Of a DNA stretch of 32,093 bases, positions 1 through 9,077 are shown one piece after another; within the stretch, counting starts at the first letter, position 1, and each line of letters opens with the position of its first letter. The position numbers and the translations under genes are program-made. The stretch lies in the NCBI GenBank assembly GCA_009885525.1, contig VFKN01000064.1, positions 1 through 32,093 on the forward strand, written 5' to 3'. The notes under the pieces were generated by a model. The model did no database searches and was not told the origin of the DNA. It saw only the letters and a list, made by a program, of their open reading frames with translations. Source of the stretch: Anaerolineaceae bacterium (GTDB lineage Bacteria > Chloroflexota > Anaerolineae > Anaerolineales > Villigracilaceae).

Positions 1-78
1 ATTAACCTATGCTCCAGCCGCCGTCCTCGGCGGCGGTTTGCGAGGAAACCCTGCGCCGGGGACGGCGCAGGGAGCAAC
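1..78. repeat. 78-bp palindromic repeat, family R1, copy A
   Basis: This copy begins at the window edge, so it may extend further left. It matches positions 12140-12217 over 78 bp with three visible differences. It holds two GC-rich hairpins, gccgccg/cggcggc (loop tcct) and tgcgccg/cggcgca (loop ggga), framed by an outer gctcc/ggagc pair, so a transcript could fold into a two-armed cloverleaf. No ORF in it looks real. It is probably a non-autonomous interspersed element. Confidence 0.85.
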
Positions 79-252
79 CCCGGCCTGACATGTTTTGCGT
101 GCACACGCAACATTGAAAGTTAAAACTTCAAATACGCAAAATGATATGATTAAGTGACCTTACGGACTCAAGCGTGATTCCCTGAGCGTTGGCGACACCT
201 GCACTGCATAAGGTGAGTTATTAAGAGGAAGTCATATATCATCAGGACGTCT
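79..252. other. Leader region of the first membrane-protein gene, with small hairpin
   Basis: No gene is visible here. A perfect hairpin, ttgcgtg/cacgcaa with a 2-nt loop, lies at 95-110. The remainder is moderately AT-rich and probably carries the promoter of the gene at 253, but no convincing -35/-10 pair can be chosen. An aggacg stretch just ahead of the ATG at 253 is a possible ribosome-binding site. Confidence 0.4.
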
Positions 253-945
253 ATGAAAAAAATACCCAACGCGCTATCTTTCATGTTTTTCTTTGCCGGC
301 ATTTTACTTGGCTTGACCCTGTCCGTGCTTTCCATGTGGGCTGATTTTGAATCCAACTTTTACGGATTTACAAAACAAACCAAACCGGCATTTTATGGAT
401 TGAGTTGTCCCATCCTGATGACCGCGAATGAAAGCGGAACTATCTCAATTACGATCACCAACACCAGCGCCAAACCCATCTCTGCCAACGTGCGCACGGA
501 GATCAGTTCCAAGCTCGTCCCGATAAAGACAATTGAATTCATTCCAATTGCGCCGGGGGAAACCGCCACATTGTACAAAACCATCAACGCAGAAAATATT
601 GACCTGAAACAATTTATCTTTGCGAAGGTACTGGTCTATTCAGTCTATCCCATGCCGGATCAGGAAAGCACCTGCGGAGTCTTCATCCTACCCATGCGCG
701 GAAACGGGACTTTGATCCTGATCGCGGGGACAATCCTCAGCCTGTTGTTTACTGCCGGCGGCATATATTTTTTACATAAAAACAGTTTGCCCGCCAGACG
801 CTTAAATCCGCTTTTGTTTATAACGGCGCTCATCATCCCCACCATGTTTTTTAGTTACCTCGGCTGGTGGGTGTTGACCGTCTTCCTGATCGTGGTCTTG
901 ACGTTAACACTCGTGGTCACCAGCGGCGATTTCATAATGCAATAA
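253..945 (+). CDS. Small membrane protein with extracytoplasmic beta domain, unknown function
   Basis: This 230-residue protein belongs to no family I recognise. Residues 7-29 form a hydrophobic N-terminal helix. Residues about 50-150 form a soluble segment, rich in alternating beta-type residues and Thr/Ser (SITITNTSAKPI, PGETATLY), that resembles an immunoglobulin-like or NEAT-size fold outside the membrane. It contains two cysteines (Cys52, Cys141) that could form a disulfide. Three further helices follow at about 153-174, 186-203 and 206-224. The ATG at 253 has an AGGA stretch a few bases upstream. The SPFH gene follows 78 bp downstream on the same strand with its own strong ribosome-binding site, so the two may be co-transcribed and both act at the membrane; that link is an inference from position only. 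Confidence 0.8.
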   Translation: MKKIPNALSFMFFFAGILLGLTLSVLSMWADFESNFYGFTKQTKPAFYGLSCPILMTANESGTISITITNTSAKPISANVRTEISSKLVPIKTIEFIPIAPGETATLYKTINAENIDLKQFIFAKVLVYSVYPMPDQESTCGVFILPMRGNGTLILIAGTILSLLFTAGGIYFLHKNSLPARRLNPLLFITALIIPTMFFSYLGWWVLTVFLIVVLTLTLVVTSGDFIMQ

Positions 946-1023
946 ACAGGTAAAATGTAGCAACCTTAGCGTACTACATCCGTAAATATAGACTGTGCGC
1001 TATTCACGCACAAAGGAGAAAAA

Positions 1024-2988
1024 ATGTCGTTACTATCTGTTATCGGCTATATCGTAGGTGGGATTTTATTTCTGATCGCGCTCTCCGGCATCCGGTTTAT
1101 TCCCAATAATCGAATCGGCATCATCGAAAAACGCTTCAGCGGAAAGGGTTCGGTCAAATCCGGTTTGATCGCCCTGAACGGCGAGGCGGGTTACCAGCCG
1201 CGAATTCTGCGCGGTGGTTTGCATTACTTGATGCCGATTCAATACGTGGTGCACGCCATGCCGCTGGTGACCATTACCCAGGGCAAGGTCGGGTATGTCT
1301 TTGCGCGTGACGGTAAGCAGCTCGACCCGGCGCAAGTGTTGGCATCCAATGCCAGTGTGACAGATTTTCAGGATGTGGAAAGTTTCTTGAAGAACGGCGG
1401 ACAGCGCGGTCCGCAGCGCAGAATTTTGCGCGAAGGTACATACGCATTCAATTTGATACAGTTCATCGTCATCACCGAGGAGCGAATTTATACGCTGTCG
1501 CTGAGTAAAGAAGAGGGCGACACGATTCGCGGCATGGCGGAAGTGATCGGTCAGCGCGGCGGATTCCGCCCGGTGGTCATCAAAGATACGGATGATTCAA
1601 TCGGCGTTGTAACCATCCATGATGGCCCATCGCTCGGGCAGGGCGAGATCATCGCACCGGTTGTCGGGGATAATCCCGCGCAGGTTGATACTTATCACAA
1701 CAAATTTCAGGATGCCGATAACTTCCTGCGCGCAGGCGGTCAGCGTGGACGTCAGTTGCAGGTTTTGGTGGAAGGCACGTATTACGTGAACCGCCTGTTC
1801 GGCACAGTGGAGATGATCCCCAAGACCGTGATCGAAGTCGGTAACGTCGGCGTGGTGGTTTCTTATACGGGCGAGGCGAGCATTGATCTTTCCGGCGTGG
1901 AGTATCGTCACGGCGAGTTGGTTTCCAAAGGCAGCCGCGGCGTGTGGAGCGAACCGTTGTTGCCGGGCAAATATGCGTTCAATACGTATGCGGGCAAAGT
2001 GGTTTCTGTGCCGACCACGAACATCATCCTCAAATGGATTCGCACCGAGACGGGCGCGCATCGCTATGATGAAAATCTCACCGAGGTTTCGCTCATCACC
2101 AAGGACGCATTTGAGCCGTCTCTGCCGCTTTCGGTGGTGGTGCATATTGATTATCAAAAAGCGCCGCTGGTGATTCAAAGATTTGGCGATATCAAAAAAC
2201 TGGTGGAACAAACGCTCGACCCGATGGTCTCCGCGTACTTCAAGAACGTTGGTCAGATGCGCACGCTCATTCAACTCTTGCAGGAACGCAGCTCCATCCA
2301 ACAACAAGCCAGCACGGAAATGAGGACAAAGTTCGAGCACTATAATCTCGAATTGGAAGAGGTGCTGATCGGTACGCCTTCCGCGCCGGAGAATGACACT
2401 CAGATCGAAACGATCCTGATGCAATTGCGCTCGCGTCAGGTCGCGGAAGAACAAATCGAGACGTATGCCCAGCAGGAAAAAGCCGCGGTCAAGGAACGCG
2501 AACTGCGTGAGGCGCAATCGCGCGCGCAAATGCAAACCAGAATGACCGAAGCCGAGTTGAACATCAATATCCAATCGGATCAAGGTAAGGCTGAATATCA
2601 ACGCTCGCTGCAACAGGCGCAGCAGATCCGCGCGCTGGCAGAAGCGGAAGCGGAGAAGATTGCGCGCATCGGTATCGCGCAGGCGCTCGCCACGGAAGAA
2701 CAAGTCCGCGCGTATGGCGGACCGCAGTTCCAAGTGACTCAGCAGGTGCTGAATCGTTTCGCGGAAGCGATCCAACAATCCGGCGTGGATGTTGTTCCGC
2801 GCGTGGTGGTCAGCGGCGGCGGCACGGAAGGCGGCAACGCATCCAGCAATGTGATGGAAGGCCTGCTGACCATGATGTTGTCAGATCGTTTCAGCGCGAT
2901 GGCGAATGATGCCTCACAGACAAAACGCTCGCCGGAAGCGGAAGCGATCCGCGAGAAGATCCGCAAGGATATGGAGAATAAGAAGTGA
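1024..2988 (+). CDS. SPFH/Band 7 (flotillin-like) membrane scaffold protein
   Basis: This 654-residue protein has a single N-terminal membrane helix (residues 4-22), an extended SPFH/prohibitin-like region, and a C-terminal coiled coil (about 455-575) very rich in Glu, Gln, Ala and Arg, containing the flotillin-style AEAEAEKIARIG segment. SPFH proteins oligomerise on the inner membrane and organise membrane microdomains or protease partners. It is longer than a typical flotillin (about 400-500 residues). The extra length comes from a motif of the form GGQRG-x-Q-x3-L-x-EGTY-x2-N seen four times (about 52-83, 125-157, 238-269, 302-333; the first and last degenerate). The start is set by a strong AAAGGAG six bases upstream of ATG. 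The C-terminus has a Gly/Ser patch (GGGTEGGNASS) and then a basic tail. A rho-independent terminator follows at 3070-3103. The SPFH call is firm; the specific function is unknown. Confidence 0.9.
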   Translation: MSLLSVIGYIVGGILFLIALSGIRFIPNNRIGIIEKRFSGKGSVKSGLIALNGEAGYQPRILRGGLHYLMPIQYVVHAMPLVTITQGKVGYVFARDGKQLDPAQVLASNASVTDFQDVESFLKNGGQRGPQRRILREGTYAFNLIQFIVITEERIYTLSLSKEEGDTIRGMAEVIGQRGGFRPVVIKDTDDSIGVVTIHDGPSLGQGEIIAPVVGDNPAQVDTYHNKFQDADNFLRAGGQRGRQLQVLVEGTYYVNRLFGTVEMIPKTVIEVGNVGVVVSYTGEASIDLSGVEYRHGELVSKGSRGVWSEPLLPGKYAFNTYAGKVVSVPTTNIILKWIRTETGAHRYDENLTEVSLITKDAFEPSLPLSVVVHIDYQKAPLVIQRFGDIKKLVEQTLDPMVSAYFKNVGQMRTLIQLLQERSSIQQQASTEMRTKFEHYNLELEEVLIGTPSAPENDTQIETILMQLRSRQVAEEQIETYAQQEKAAVKERELREAQSRAQMQTRMTEAELNINIQSDQGKAEYQRSLQQAQQIRALAEAEAEKIARIGIAQALATEEQVRAYGGPQFQVTQQVLNRFAEAIQQSGVDVVPRVVVSGGGTEGGNASSNVMEGLLTMMLSDRFSAMANDASQTKRSPEAEAIREKIRKDMENKK

Positions 2989-3001
2989 TTCGAAAGAGCC
3001 T

Positions 3002-3055
3002 TAACACAAAGGCTTGCATTGAGCCTGCCGAAATGGCACGAAGTACACAAAGGTA
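3002..3055. repeat. Degenerate interspersed repeat remnants
   Basis: A run of phrases such as attgagcctgccgaaatg and gtacacaaaggtaaaacc lies between the SPFH gene and its terminator. The first resembles the ttgagcctgtcgaaac motif at about 14792-14807 and, more loosely, the in-frame tract at 21081-21110. The second resembles the cacaaagg-type repeats at 17901-17970 and 31945-31985. They look like decayed copies of families seen elsewhere in the window. Confidence 0.45.
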
Positions 3056-3069
3056 AAACCAAAGTAATC

Positions 3070-3103
3070 AAAAAGAGACTGGTCGTTGCGACCAGTCTCT
3101 TTT
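3070..3103. terminator. Bidirectional rho-independent terminator
   Basis: The stem agagactggtcg pairs perfectly with cgaccagtctct around a 3-nt ttg loop, with an A-run before it and a T-run after it. It lies between the convergent SPFH gene (+) and the res gene (-), so it can end transcription from both sides, though its position favours the SPFH transcript. Confidence 0.9.
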
Positions 3104-3151
3104 GTAACATTTGGCACCTAAAGACAACTCTGCCAACCAAGAGGACGGCTT

Positions 3152-5626
3152 TTAATTCGTTCTTAGCATTTGATTAAGCACTCGTTCCCACTCATCTTCG
3201 AAGACAATTTGGAACTTTACTTTATGCTCACTGAATTCATTTGCAATTGCGTCCCATGGAGTTGGTTGACCATGTTTATTGCATAAGTCAAAAAGTTTTT
3301 GCTTGTAATTTGTATTATCATTCTTTAAATGCAATCCTTTTGTTTCCAACACATAAACTATCGGCTGTAAATTACGCATAGCAACAAAATCAGCATAAAC
3401 GCGGTCTTTTCGCCAACCTTGTAAACCGTAATCCAGTTTTGAGCGATTGCGATACCACCACAAAATTTCTTCCTGCTGGTCAAGATATAAAGCGACCGCT
3501 TTTTCAGTTTCGTTAAAATCATCTTCAAGAACGTAATCAAACAAAGTGCGGGCTGGTTGGTCGCCGCGCGCATTCGTTAGCTTACGCGAATCGGCATGAA
3601 CTTTTACGCGGTCTGGAATTGCAAGCCCGGCAACCCCAGAAATGAGAAAAAACTTGATTTCTCCGCCTTCTACTTTTTTCTCAAAAACAACTTGAGCAAA
3701 ACGGTCACGCTCTTTTTCAACAACTTTCTTTATTTCTCGAATCACAAGACCAAGATCGCGGCGAATATCTGCTTCAGAATACCCGCGCTTCTTTAATTTC
3801 TTAAGTACTTTTTCGACATATTCATACGCAATCCATGGATTGGGAACAACGTCCATTAACTGGCGCGTGATAAACACCTTGTCCAAAGACATATCGGATG
3901 CCACGTAAGTTTTCAGGGCTTCAATTTCTTCGTGGTCAAGACTCATACGAGTTGAACTATCCTGTGTGACGGTCGGGTTTAATTCAAGCGAATCAAAATC
4001 ATTGAGATTGAAGGCTTCCCAGTCTATACCACTGAGAATATCCATCTCATAGCCAACTTCACGCCACCCTTTTTTTCCGTCAGGAACTACAAAGTAAGGC
4101 AAATACACCTTTCCTGCAAATTGCTGGAATTGAGCGCGAAGAGGAACGTCTATCGAACCTGCAACATCCTGATCAATCATCACACGTCCGATAAGATCAT
4201 AGAGACCTTCCTCCATCAACCCTGAGCGGATTTCATTGAGCAGTTTTGAAGTTTGAGCGCGATAACAATAAACGTGACTTTCATCCAAAGCAGGATTGCC
4301 TGTTTTGGTTGCATAAGGCTGACGTAAGACTCGCCCGATCAATTGAGTGATTCCCGTTGTGGATTCGGGGTTCGTCAAGAGTGTAACAATATAGGCAAAA
4401 GGACAATCCCAGCCTTCTTGCAAGGCATGTTTCGTGATGATATACCGAATGGAACAATCGCGGCTAAGCAAGTCAATATTTTCAATCTCGTCTTTTTCAC
4501 TGCTTTTCACAGCGATTTCTTCGGGCAAAATATTTAAGCGTGTGATGAGATATTCACGCACATCCTCAGCATGAATCAAACCCGGCTTATTGCGTTGCTT
4601 TTCGCCCGTGCGTTCCACTTGAAAAAGAATAATCGGGCGAATATACATTCCGGTTTGGTTTTCATATTGCTGTGCGGTTCTTTCCAATTCATTTCGATGT
4701 TCACAGGACGCATAAACTGTGTCACGCCAATCCATACTAGCCTTTATATGAACGTGCATATCTAACTTAATCATGCCTTCGCGTAAAAGGGCTTGCCCGC
4801 CAATATCAACGAGTTTATTGCTCTCTTGTGGAGGCGTGGCAGTCAGTTCAAGAATAAAGCAGGGATTAAATCCCAAAAGCGTATGTTGTGCTGTTGCGCT
4901 ATAGGCTTTATGTCCTTCATCTAAAATGACAATAGGGTTAATTAAGCGAAGCGTATTACCGAGCGATGTTTTAACCACGCCCCCAAATGTGCTTTCAATA
5001 TCATAAGTGTCCAGATTGGAAACGCGCTTAAGCAGTTCCGCGTGATCTTGCAAACGATCTTCTGCGGGGAAGAAAGCCTCAAAACCGCCCTGGTCTTTGA
5101 ATAACCGCAGCGTTTCTTTATTTTGCCTGTTTGCAGAAGGAAGCATTAAGATCAGAATAGCAAGATGATTCTGAATATCCTCAGGTGAAAATTGTTGATT
5201 TTTTTCAAGGATCATGGTCTGATTCCCGCTCGTCAAATCCAAAAATTGACGATAAGGATGTGCGCGATCTCGCAAGGCGTTGAGGGTTTGTCTGTAAATT
5301 TGCTTGGTTGGAACAATCCACAAAACCAACCCTGATTGCGTATGTTTGAATAAAGATTGAATGGAATCAATGGCATGGACGGCGAGCAAGGTCTTACCGC
5401 CGCCTGTGGGAACTTTAAAGCAAATTGTTGGTAATACTTGCCCGCTGCCTGTATGACGCGGAATATACGGAGCGCCAGGACGCACCATTTCCCACGCGTC
5501 AACATCCCACTTGTAATGAATCTCAAGAGAATCTGCCAGCGCCTTTTTGGCGCGGCATTTGTCGAGAGCGCGTAAATAATCACTCAATCGCTCAAGGGTG
5601 GTTTTTTGATATTCTTTGAGATGCAT
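3152..5626 (-). CDS. res: Type III restriction enzyme, Res subunit (helicase-nuclease)
   Basis: This 824-residue protein is the ATP-dependent restriction subunit that works with the Mod protein encoded just upstream. Superfamily 2 helicase motifs are all present: Walker A TGGGKT (74-79), DEGH (236-239), TATPP (262-266), the motif V-like segment around QEGWDCP (about 403-409), and motif VI QLIGRVLRQP (428-437). A C-terminal PD-(D/E)xK nuclease site is visible as D746, E761 and K763 in the context YADF...VLETKG. The length is a little shorter than classical EcoP1I-type Res (about 970) but complete. The ATG lies 3 nt after the mod stop codon and has no clear Shine-Dalgarno, which suggests translational coupling. 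The gene reads as intact, without frameshifts. Its bases are clearly more AT-rich than the flanking genes, consistent with horizontal acquisition. Confidence 0.93.
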   Translation of the reverse strand: MHLKEYQKTTLERLSDYLRALDKCRAKKALADSLEIHYKWDVDAWEMVRPGAPYIPRHTGSGQVLPTICFKVPTGGGKTLLAVHAIDSIQSLFKHTQSGLVLWIVPTKQIYRQTLNALRDRAHPYRQFLDLTSGNQTMILEKNQQFSPEDIQNHLAILILMLPSANRQNKETLRLFKDQGGFEAFFPAEDRLQDHAELLKRVSNLDTYDIESTFGGVVKTSLGNTLRLINPIVILDEGHKAYSATAQHTLLGFNPCFILELTATPPQESNKLVDIGGQALLREGMIKLDMHVHIKASMDWRDTVYASCEHRNELERTAQQYENQTGMYIRPIILFQVERTGEKQRNKPGLIHAEDVREYLITRLNILPEEIAVKSSEKDEIENIDLLSRDCSIRYIITKHALQEGWDCPFAYIVTLLTNPESTTGITQLIGRVLRQPYATKTGNPALDESHVYCYRAQTSKLLNEIRSGLMEEGLYDLIGRVMIDQDVAGSIDVPLRAQFQQFAGKVYLPYFVVPDGKKGWREVGYEMDILSGIDWEAFNLNDFDSLELNPTVTQDSSTRMSLDHEEIEALKTYVASDMSLDKVFITRQLMDVVPNPWIAYEYVEKVLKKLKKRGYSEADIRRDLGLVIREIKKVVEKERDRFAQVVFEKKVEGGEIKFFLISGVAGLAIPDRVKVHADSRKLTNARGDQPARTLFDYVLEDDFNETEKAVALYLDQQEEILWWYRNRSKLDYGLQGWRKDRVYADFVAMRNLQPIVYVLETKGLHLKNDNTNYKQKLFDLCNKHGQPTPWDAIANEFSEHKVKFQIVFEDEWERVLNQMLRTN

Positions 5627-5629
5627 GGC

Positions 5630-7225
5630 TTATGCGCGGAAACGATAAATGGCAAACGGCAATTGACAAAACTCAATGCGGTTATCGTGCAAAACGTAAT
5701 CATCCACGTACTTATGGGATGCAATCACAAGGCGGGTCTTGCCTTTTGGGTTTCCAAGTCCTTTCACAAACTCCAAGTCAAGCGGACGATGTTTTAGAAA
5801 TTCCATATCGGGCTGATACAGCAGATACACTTCGTAGTTGCGGCTTTCGCCCAAATACCAGCGCTTTTCCTTCACTTGCGAATCATCCAACTGCTCGCCC
5901 GTAGACGTAAAGAATACGTAACGCGCCAAATCCACGTAGGATGGCATTTTGTTGCCCCTGAGCAGGTTTTCTTCGGAAAGCGCGTTGCCTAAATCATAGT
6001 AGGTGAACGTGCCGCCTAAACCATTTTGAAGTCTCTCATCTTTTGACGCTTTCACGCCTTTTATGACGCGCCTCACTCGTTCAGCAGTTACAGTATCTGC
6101 ATAATCTTCTTGTTCGATCAAGATGAACTTACGATTGCCGCCATCTTCCTCATTTAATTCCAAAACTGCCTGAGCGGTTGTTCCAGAACCTGCAAAAGAA
6201 TCGAGAACTAACATGTTTTTGTCATTTACAACATCAAGCAAATGTTTAATCAAAGTTGTAGGCTTGGGATAATCAAAAGGTTTCTTGCCAAATAAATCAG
6301 ACAACTCTTTTGAACCATGTGCAGTGGTTTTCACCTTTGCAGAGTCAAGAATTGAGTCTTGGGCGGTTTTGGTTTCGGTCCCGCTGGGTATTATCCGATA
6401 TGCCTCTACCCGCTTGTCTTCTTGAAGTTCAAAGGTTACTTTACCTTCTCTTTGCAATTTATTAAACTCTGACTTTCCTAATCTCCATCTGCCTTCTGTG
6501 CCGTCAGGGCGTATTGGACATACAGAGCCAAATTCTTCCGACTCTACCGAATAAAACATAGTTGGTCTGTCTTCTCGTCTGTCCCCTTGCCCCCATTGTC
6601 TCAATCTTTCCTTATTCTCTCCTTCTGAAACGCGCACATCCTTTTTAAACGCTAAATCACTCAAGTTTTTTACATAGCACAAAATATACTCATGAAGCCT
6701 TGCCGTATCCTTTGAAGTTGCCCCTTTGCCCAATCTAGAACGCCAGATAAAAGTTTCTACAAAGCTCTCTTCCCCAAAAATCTCATCCATAATGGCGCGC
6801 AGATGATGAACTTCATTATCGTCAATGGAAATACAAATTACGCCGTCTTCCGTAAGCAATTCGCGCAGAAGAACCAAACGAGGCCACATCATGCACAACC
6901 ACTTTTCGTGGCGCGTCAAGTCTTCGCGGTCAACAGCTTTTTTCAGCCACTCTTGGTGCATGGGGCTGTTGACATTATCGTTATAAACCCACTTTTCATT
7001 GCCTGTGTTGTAAGGCGGGTCAATATAAATACATTTCACCTTGCCCCCAAAAGAAGGCAAAAGAGCCTTTAATGCCAACAGGTTATCGCCATGCACAATC
7101 AAGTTGTCACGTAGGCTGGGCGATTTGGTTAAAGATTTTTTGGGATTTGGCGTCAACTGGCGGAAAGGAACCGTCAAATGATACGTACGAATGACGCTTT
7201 TTCCCTTGAAATTCAATGTTGTCAT
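5630..7225 (-). CDS. mod: Type III DNA methyltransferase, Mod subunit (N6-adenine, beta class)
   Basis: This 531-residue protein modifies and recognises the target site of the Type III system. The catalytic motif IV DPPYNTG lies at about 69-75 and the SAM-binding motif I FAGSGTT at about 344-350, the order diagnostic of beta-class amino-methyltransferases. The stretch between them (about 165-320) is the expected target-recognition region and will set the specificity, which cannot be read from sequence alone. The N-terminal segment VHGDNLLAL is typical of this group. The gene is first in a two-gene operon with res. A promoter with TTGACA and TAAAAT boxes lies at 7285-7312. No simple-sequence tract that would suggest phase variation is visible inside it. 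I see no third gene, so this is a plain mod-res pair. Confidence 0.93.
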   Translation of the reverse strand: MTTLNFKGKSVIRTYHLTVPFRQLTPNPKKSLTKSPSLRDNLIVHGDNLLALKALLPSFGGKVKCIYIDPPYNTGNEKWVYNDNVNSPMHQEWLKKAVDREDLTRHEKWLCMMWPRLVLLRELLTEDGVICISIDDNEVHHLRAIMDEIFGEESFVETFIWRSRLGKGATSKDTARLHEYILCYVKNLSDLAFKKDVRVSEGENKERLRQWGQGDRREDRPTMFYSVESEEFGSVCPIRPDGTEGRWRLGKSEFNKLQREGKVTFELQEDKRVEAYRIIPSGTETKTAQDSILDSAKVKTTAHGSKELSDLFGKKPFDYPKPTTLIKHLLDVVNDKNMLVLDSFAGSGTTAQAVLELNEEDGGNRKFILIEQEDYADTVTAERVRRVIKGVKASKDERLQNGLGGTFTYYDLGNALSEENLLRGNKMPSYVDLARYVFFTSTGEQLDDSQVKEKRWYLGESRNYEVYLLYQPDMEFLKHRPLDLEFVKGLGNPKGKTRLVIASHKYVDDYVLHDNRIEFCQLPFAIYRFRA

Positions 7226-7284
7226 AACAATACCCTGGGAGAATGGAATAATTTATTTTTATTTTATCATAGAACATTAATTCT

Positions 7285-7312
7285 ATTTTATTTTTGAAGA
7301 TGAATTTGTCAA
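7285..7312 (-). promoter_or_regulatory. Probable sigma70-like promoter of mod-res
   Basis: Read on the minus strand there is a perfect TTGACA (7312-7307), a 16-nt spacer and TAAAAT (7290-7285), about 60 nt ahead of the mod ATG. The surrounding DNA is very AT-rich. It lies immediately beyond the terminator of the preceding minus-strand operon, as expected for an independent transcription unit. Confidence 0.6.
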
Positions 7313-7314
7313 AC

Positions 7315-7346
7315 AAAAAAGGACTCACTCCATTGGATGAGTCCTT
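7315..7346 (-). terminator. Rho-independent terminator of the AAA/Ig operon
   Basis: On the minus strand aaaggactca pairs with tgagtccttt around a 10-nt loop and is followed by a T-rich tail (ttttttgttt overall). It is 22 bp after the stop codon of the Ig-like protein gene at 7368. Confidence 0.85.
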
Positions 7347-7367
7347 TACGCATCACGGATCACAAAT

Positions 7368-9071
7368 CTATTTCTGCGTCGTCCCGCCCGTCACATAAGT
7401 CGGCGATTGAACCTGCATCACAGACCGGCGTTCGATCCGAATCTGCACGGCGCTGGTCACTTGCAAGGGGGGCGCGCCGGCTTCGGCTTGCAGGGTGTAA
7501 TCTCCGGGCGGGAGCGGCATGCCGCGGTCATCGTATCCGTTCCAGTAGAAGACGTGACGGCGTCCCATTTTGCGGCGATTGAAGAGAATCGTCGCGCGCG
7601 GATTTCCCTGCTGGTCCAATACTTCCAATGAAACGCGCGCGGTCTTGCTTAGATCAAGCGTGATTCCTAAAACATTATCATCGCCAAAACCGCCGGGTGA
7701 AAAAATGGGCTGGTCAACGCCCAGAGCAAGCGTCACACGGTTTTGACGCAAATAAATAAAAGCGAGAATGCCCGCAATCAACAGCGCGCTTGGGATAATG
7801 AGGAGCGGCATTTGATCGAGGTTGCTGCTCAAACGCGCGAAGCCATCTGTACCGCCGGAACTATATGTAACGTGACGGGTCAAGCGGCTGATATTCCCGG
7901 CCTGATCGGTGGATTGAATATCAATTGTATTGTCGCCGGTGTTAAGCGGCGTGCTGACTTGAAAATCACCCAACACGCCGACAGGCACGATCTTCCCGTT
8001 GACCGTCACCTGACTGCCGGGTTCTACTTTGCCGGTCAATTGCAAATTGGGATCGGCCAATGTTGCGCCATCCTCAACATTAACTTGAATGGTGGAAGCG
8101 CCTACTTTCAAATGGACGATGCGATCCAGCGTGGCAATATTTCCCACGCTGTCGGTCACGACCAAACGCAGGGCGTTATCGCCGTCGTTCAAAATGAACT
8201 GATGTTGAAAATGCCCATCTGTATCAACCTTTACATTTTGCTGATTGATCGTCAAGGTTGCGCCGGGCCTCGTCACCCCTTCAATGTTTAGTAATTGCTT
8301 GTTGGTCCACTCGTTATCGAGCGGGCGGGTTAATTCAATATCGGGGGGTTGAGTCACCAAGCTGATCGAGCGTTGAACAGTGGACGTGTTTCCAGCCGCG
8401 TCGGAGACTTGAATCTCCACGCGGTTGTCGCCATCATTTAATTTATATGGAAAACTAAAACGTCCCGTATTATCCACGCGCAAAGGCTGCGATGATCCCG
8501 CGAGCAAAACAACTGCGCCGGGTTCGGTCACACCTTCCAATGTCATGCTTGCCTTGTTGACTTGCATTCCATCCGTGAGATTGGCAAGTTGAACGGCTGG
8601 CGGCTGGGTATCGACCTGCACCGTTACACTCTGCGCGGCGGAACGCAACGCGCCGCCCGCGGATATTTCAACGCGATAAGCGCCATCCGCCGCGACAGTG
8701 CCTTGATCGCTGAGACCATCCCACGAAAGGAAATGTTCACCCGCCGTCTGTGACTGTGCATCCGCGAGAGTGCGAATCGCATTCAAGCCGCTGTACACGC
8801 GCACAGTGACATTGGAATTATCATCCAGCCGATAGTTCATCGTGAACAGATCATAGTTGCCATCGCCATTGGGAGAGAACACCTGATTAGGCGCGGAAAG
8901 ATTCACCGCGGGTACTTTCATCCAATCGGCGATAAAGGTGATGGCAACGATTAAGATCACCGCTCCGATACTCAGAGCCGTGACAAGCACGCTGGGCGTG
9001 AACTCATTTTGCAGTCCGCGCCGCGTGCGCCTTTGTTGTCGCTGTGGGGTATTGCGCTGTTGATATTGCAT
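7368..9071 (-). CDS. Two-TM protein with tandem Ig-like repeats and two FlgD-like domains
   Basis: This 567-residue protein has an Arg/Gln-rich N-terminus (RQQRRTRRG), a membrane helix at about 27-49, a FlgD-type Ig domain (about 60-155, opening with VFSPNGDGNYD), three bacterial Ig-like repeats (about 156-240, 241-325, 326-405; each with a 'GDN-x-(I/V/L)' turn and usually 'D-x-(A/V)GN' near its end), a second helix (about 421-441) and another FlgD-like domain (about 447-547, with IFSPGG and the YWNGYDDRG signature). Such domains usually mediate extracellular protein or carbohydrate contacts. If both helices span, the second FlgD-like domain would lie in the cytoplasm, which is odd. The ATG is 6 nt after the stop of the membrane-protein gene upstream, so the two are surely co-transcribed. 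Function unknown; the domain assignment is good. Confidence 0.85.
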   Translation of the reverse strand: MQYQQRNTPQRQQRRTRRGLQNEFTPSVLVTALSIGAVILIVAITFIADWMKVPAVNLSAPNQVFSPNGDGNYDLFTMNYRLDDNSNVTVRVYSGLNAIRTLADAQSQTAGEHFLSWDGLSDQGTVAADGAYRVEISAGGALRSAAQSVTVQVDTQPPAVQLANLTDGMQVNKASMTLEGVTEPGAVVLLAGSSQPLRVDNTGRFSFPYKLNDGDNRVEIQVSDAAGNTSTVQRSISLVTQPPDIELTRPLDNEWTNKQLLNIEGVTRPGATLTINQQNVKVDTDGHFQHQFILNDGDNALRLVVTDSVGNIATLDRIVHLKVGASTIQVNVEDGATLADPNLQLTGKVEPGSQVTVNGKIVPVGVLGDFQVSTPLNTGDNTIDIQSTDQAGNISRLTRHVTYSSGGTDGFARLSSNLDQMPLLIIPSALLIAGILAFIYLRQNRVTLALGVDQPIFSPGGFGDDNVLGITLDLSKTARVSLEVLDQQGNPRATILFNRRKMGRRHVFYWNGYDDRGMPLPPGDYTLQAEAGAPPLQVTSAVQIRIERRSVMQVQSPTYVTGGTTQK

Positions 9072-9077
9072 GGATCG

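Noticed and set aside
1597..2778. Long open frame on the minus strand opposite the SPFH gene (393 codons)
   Set aside because: It is antisense to a well-supported gene, is very rich in Arg, His and Leu, shows no family motif, and lacks a ribosome-binding site; it results from codon bias of the sense gene.
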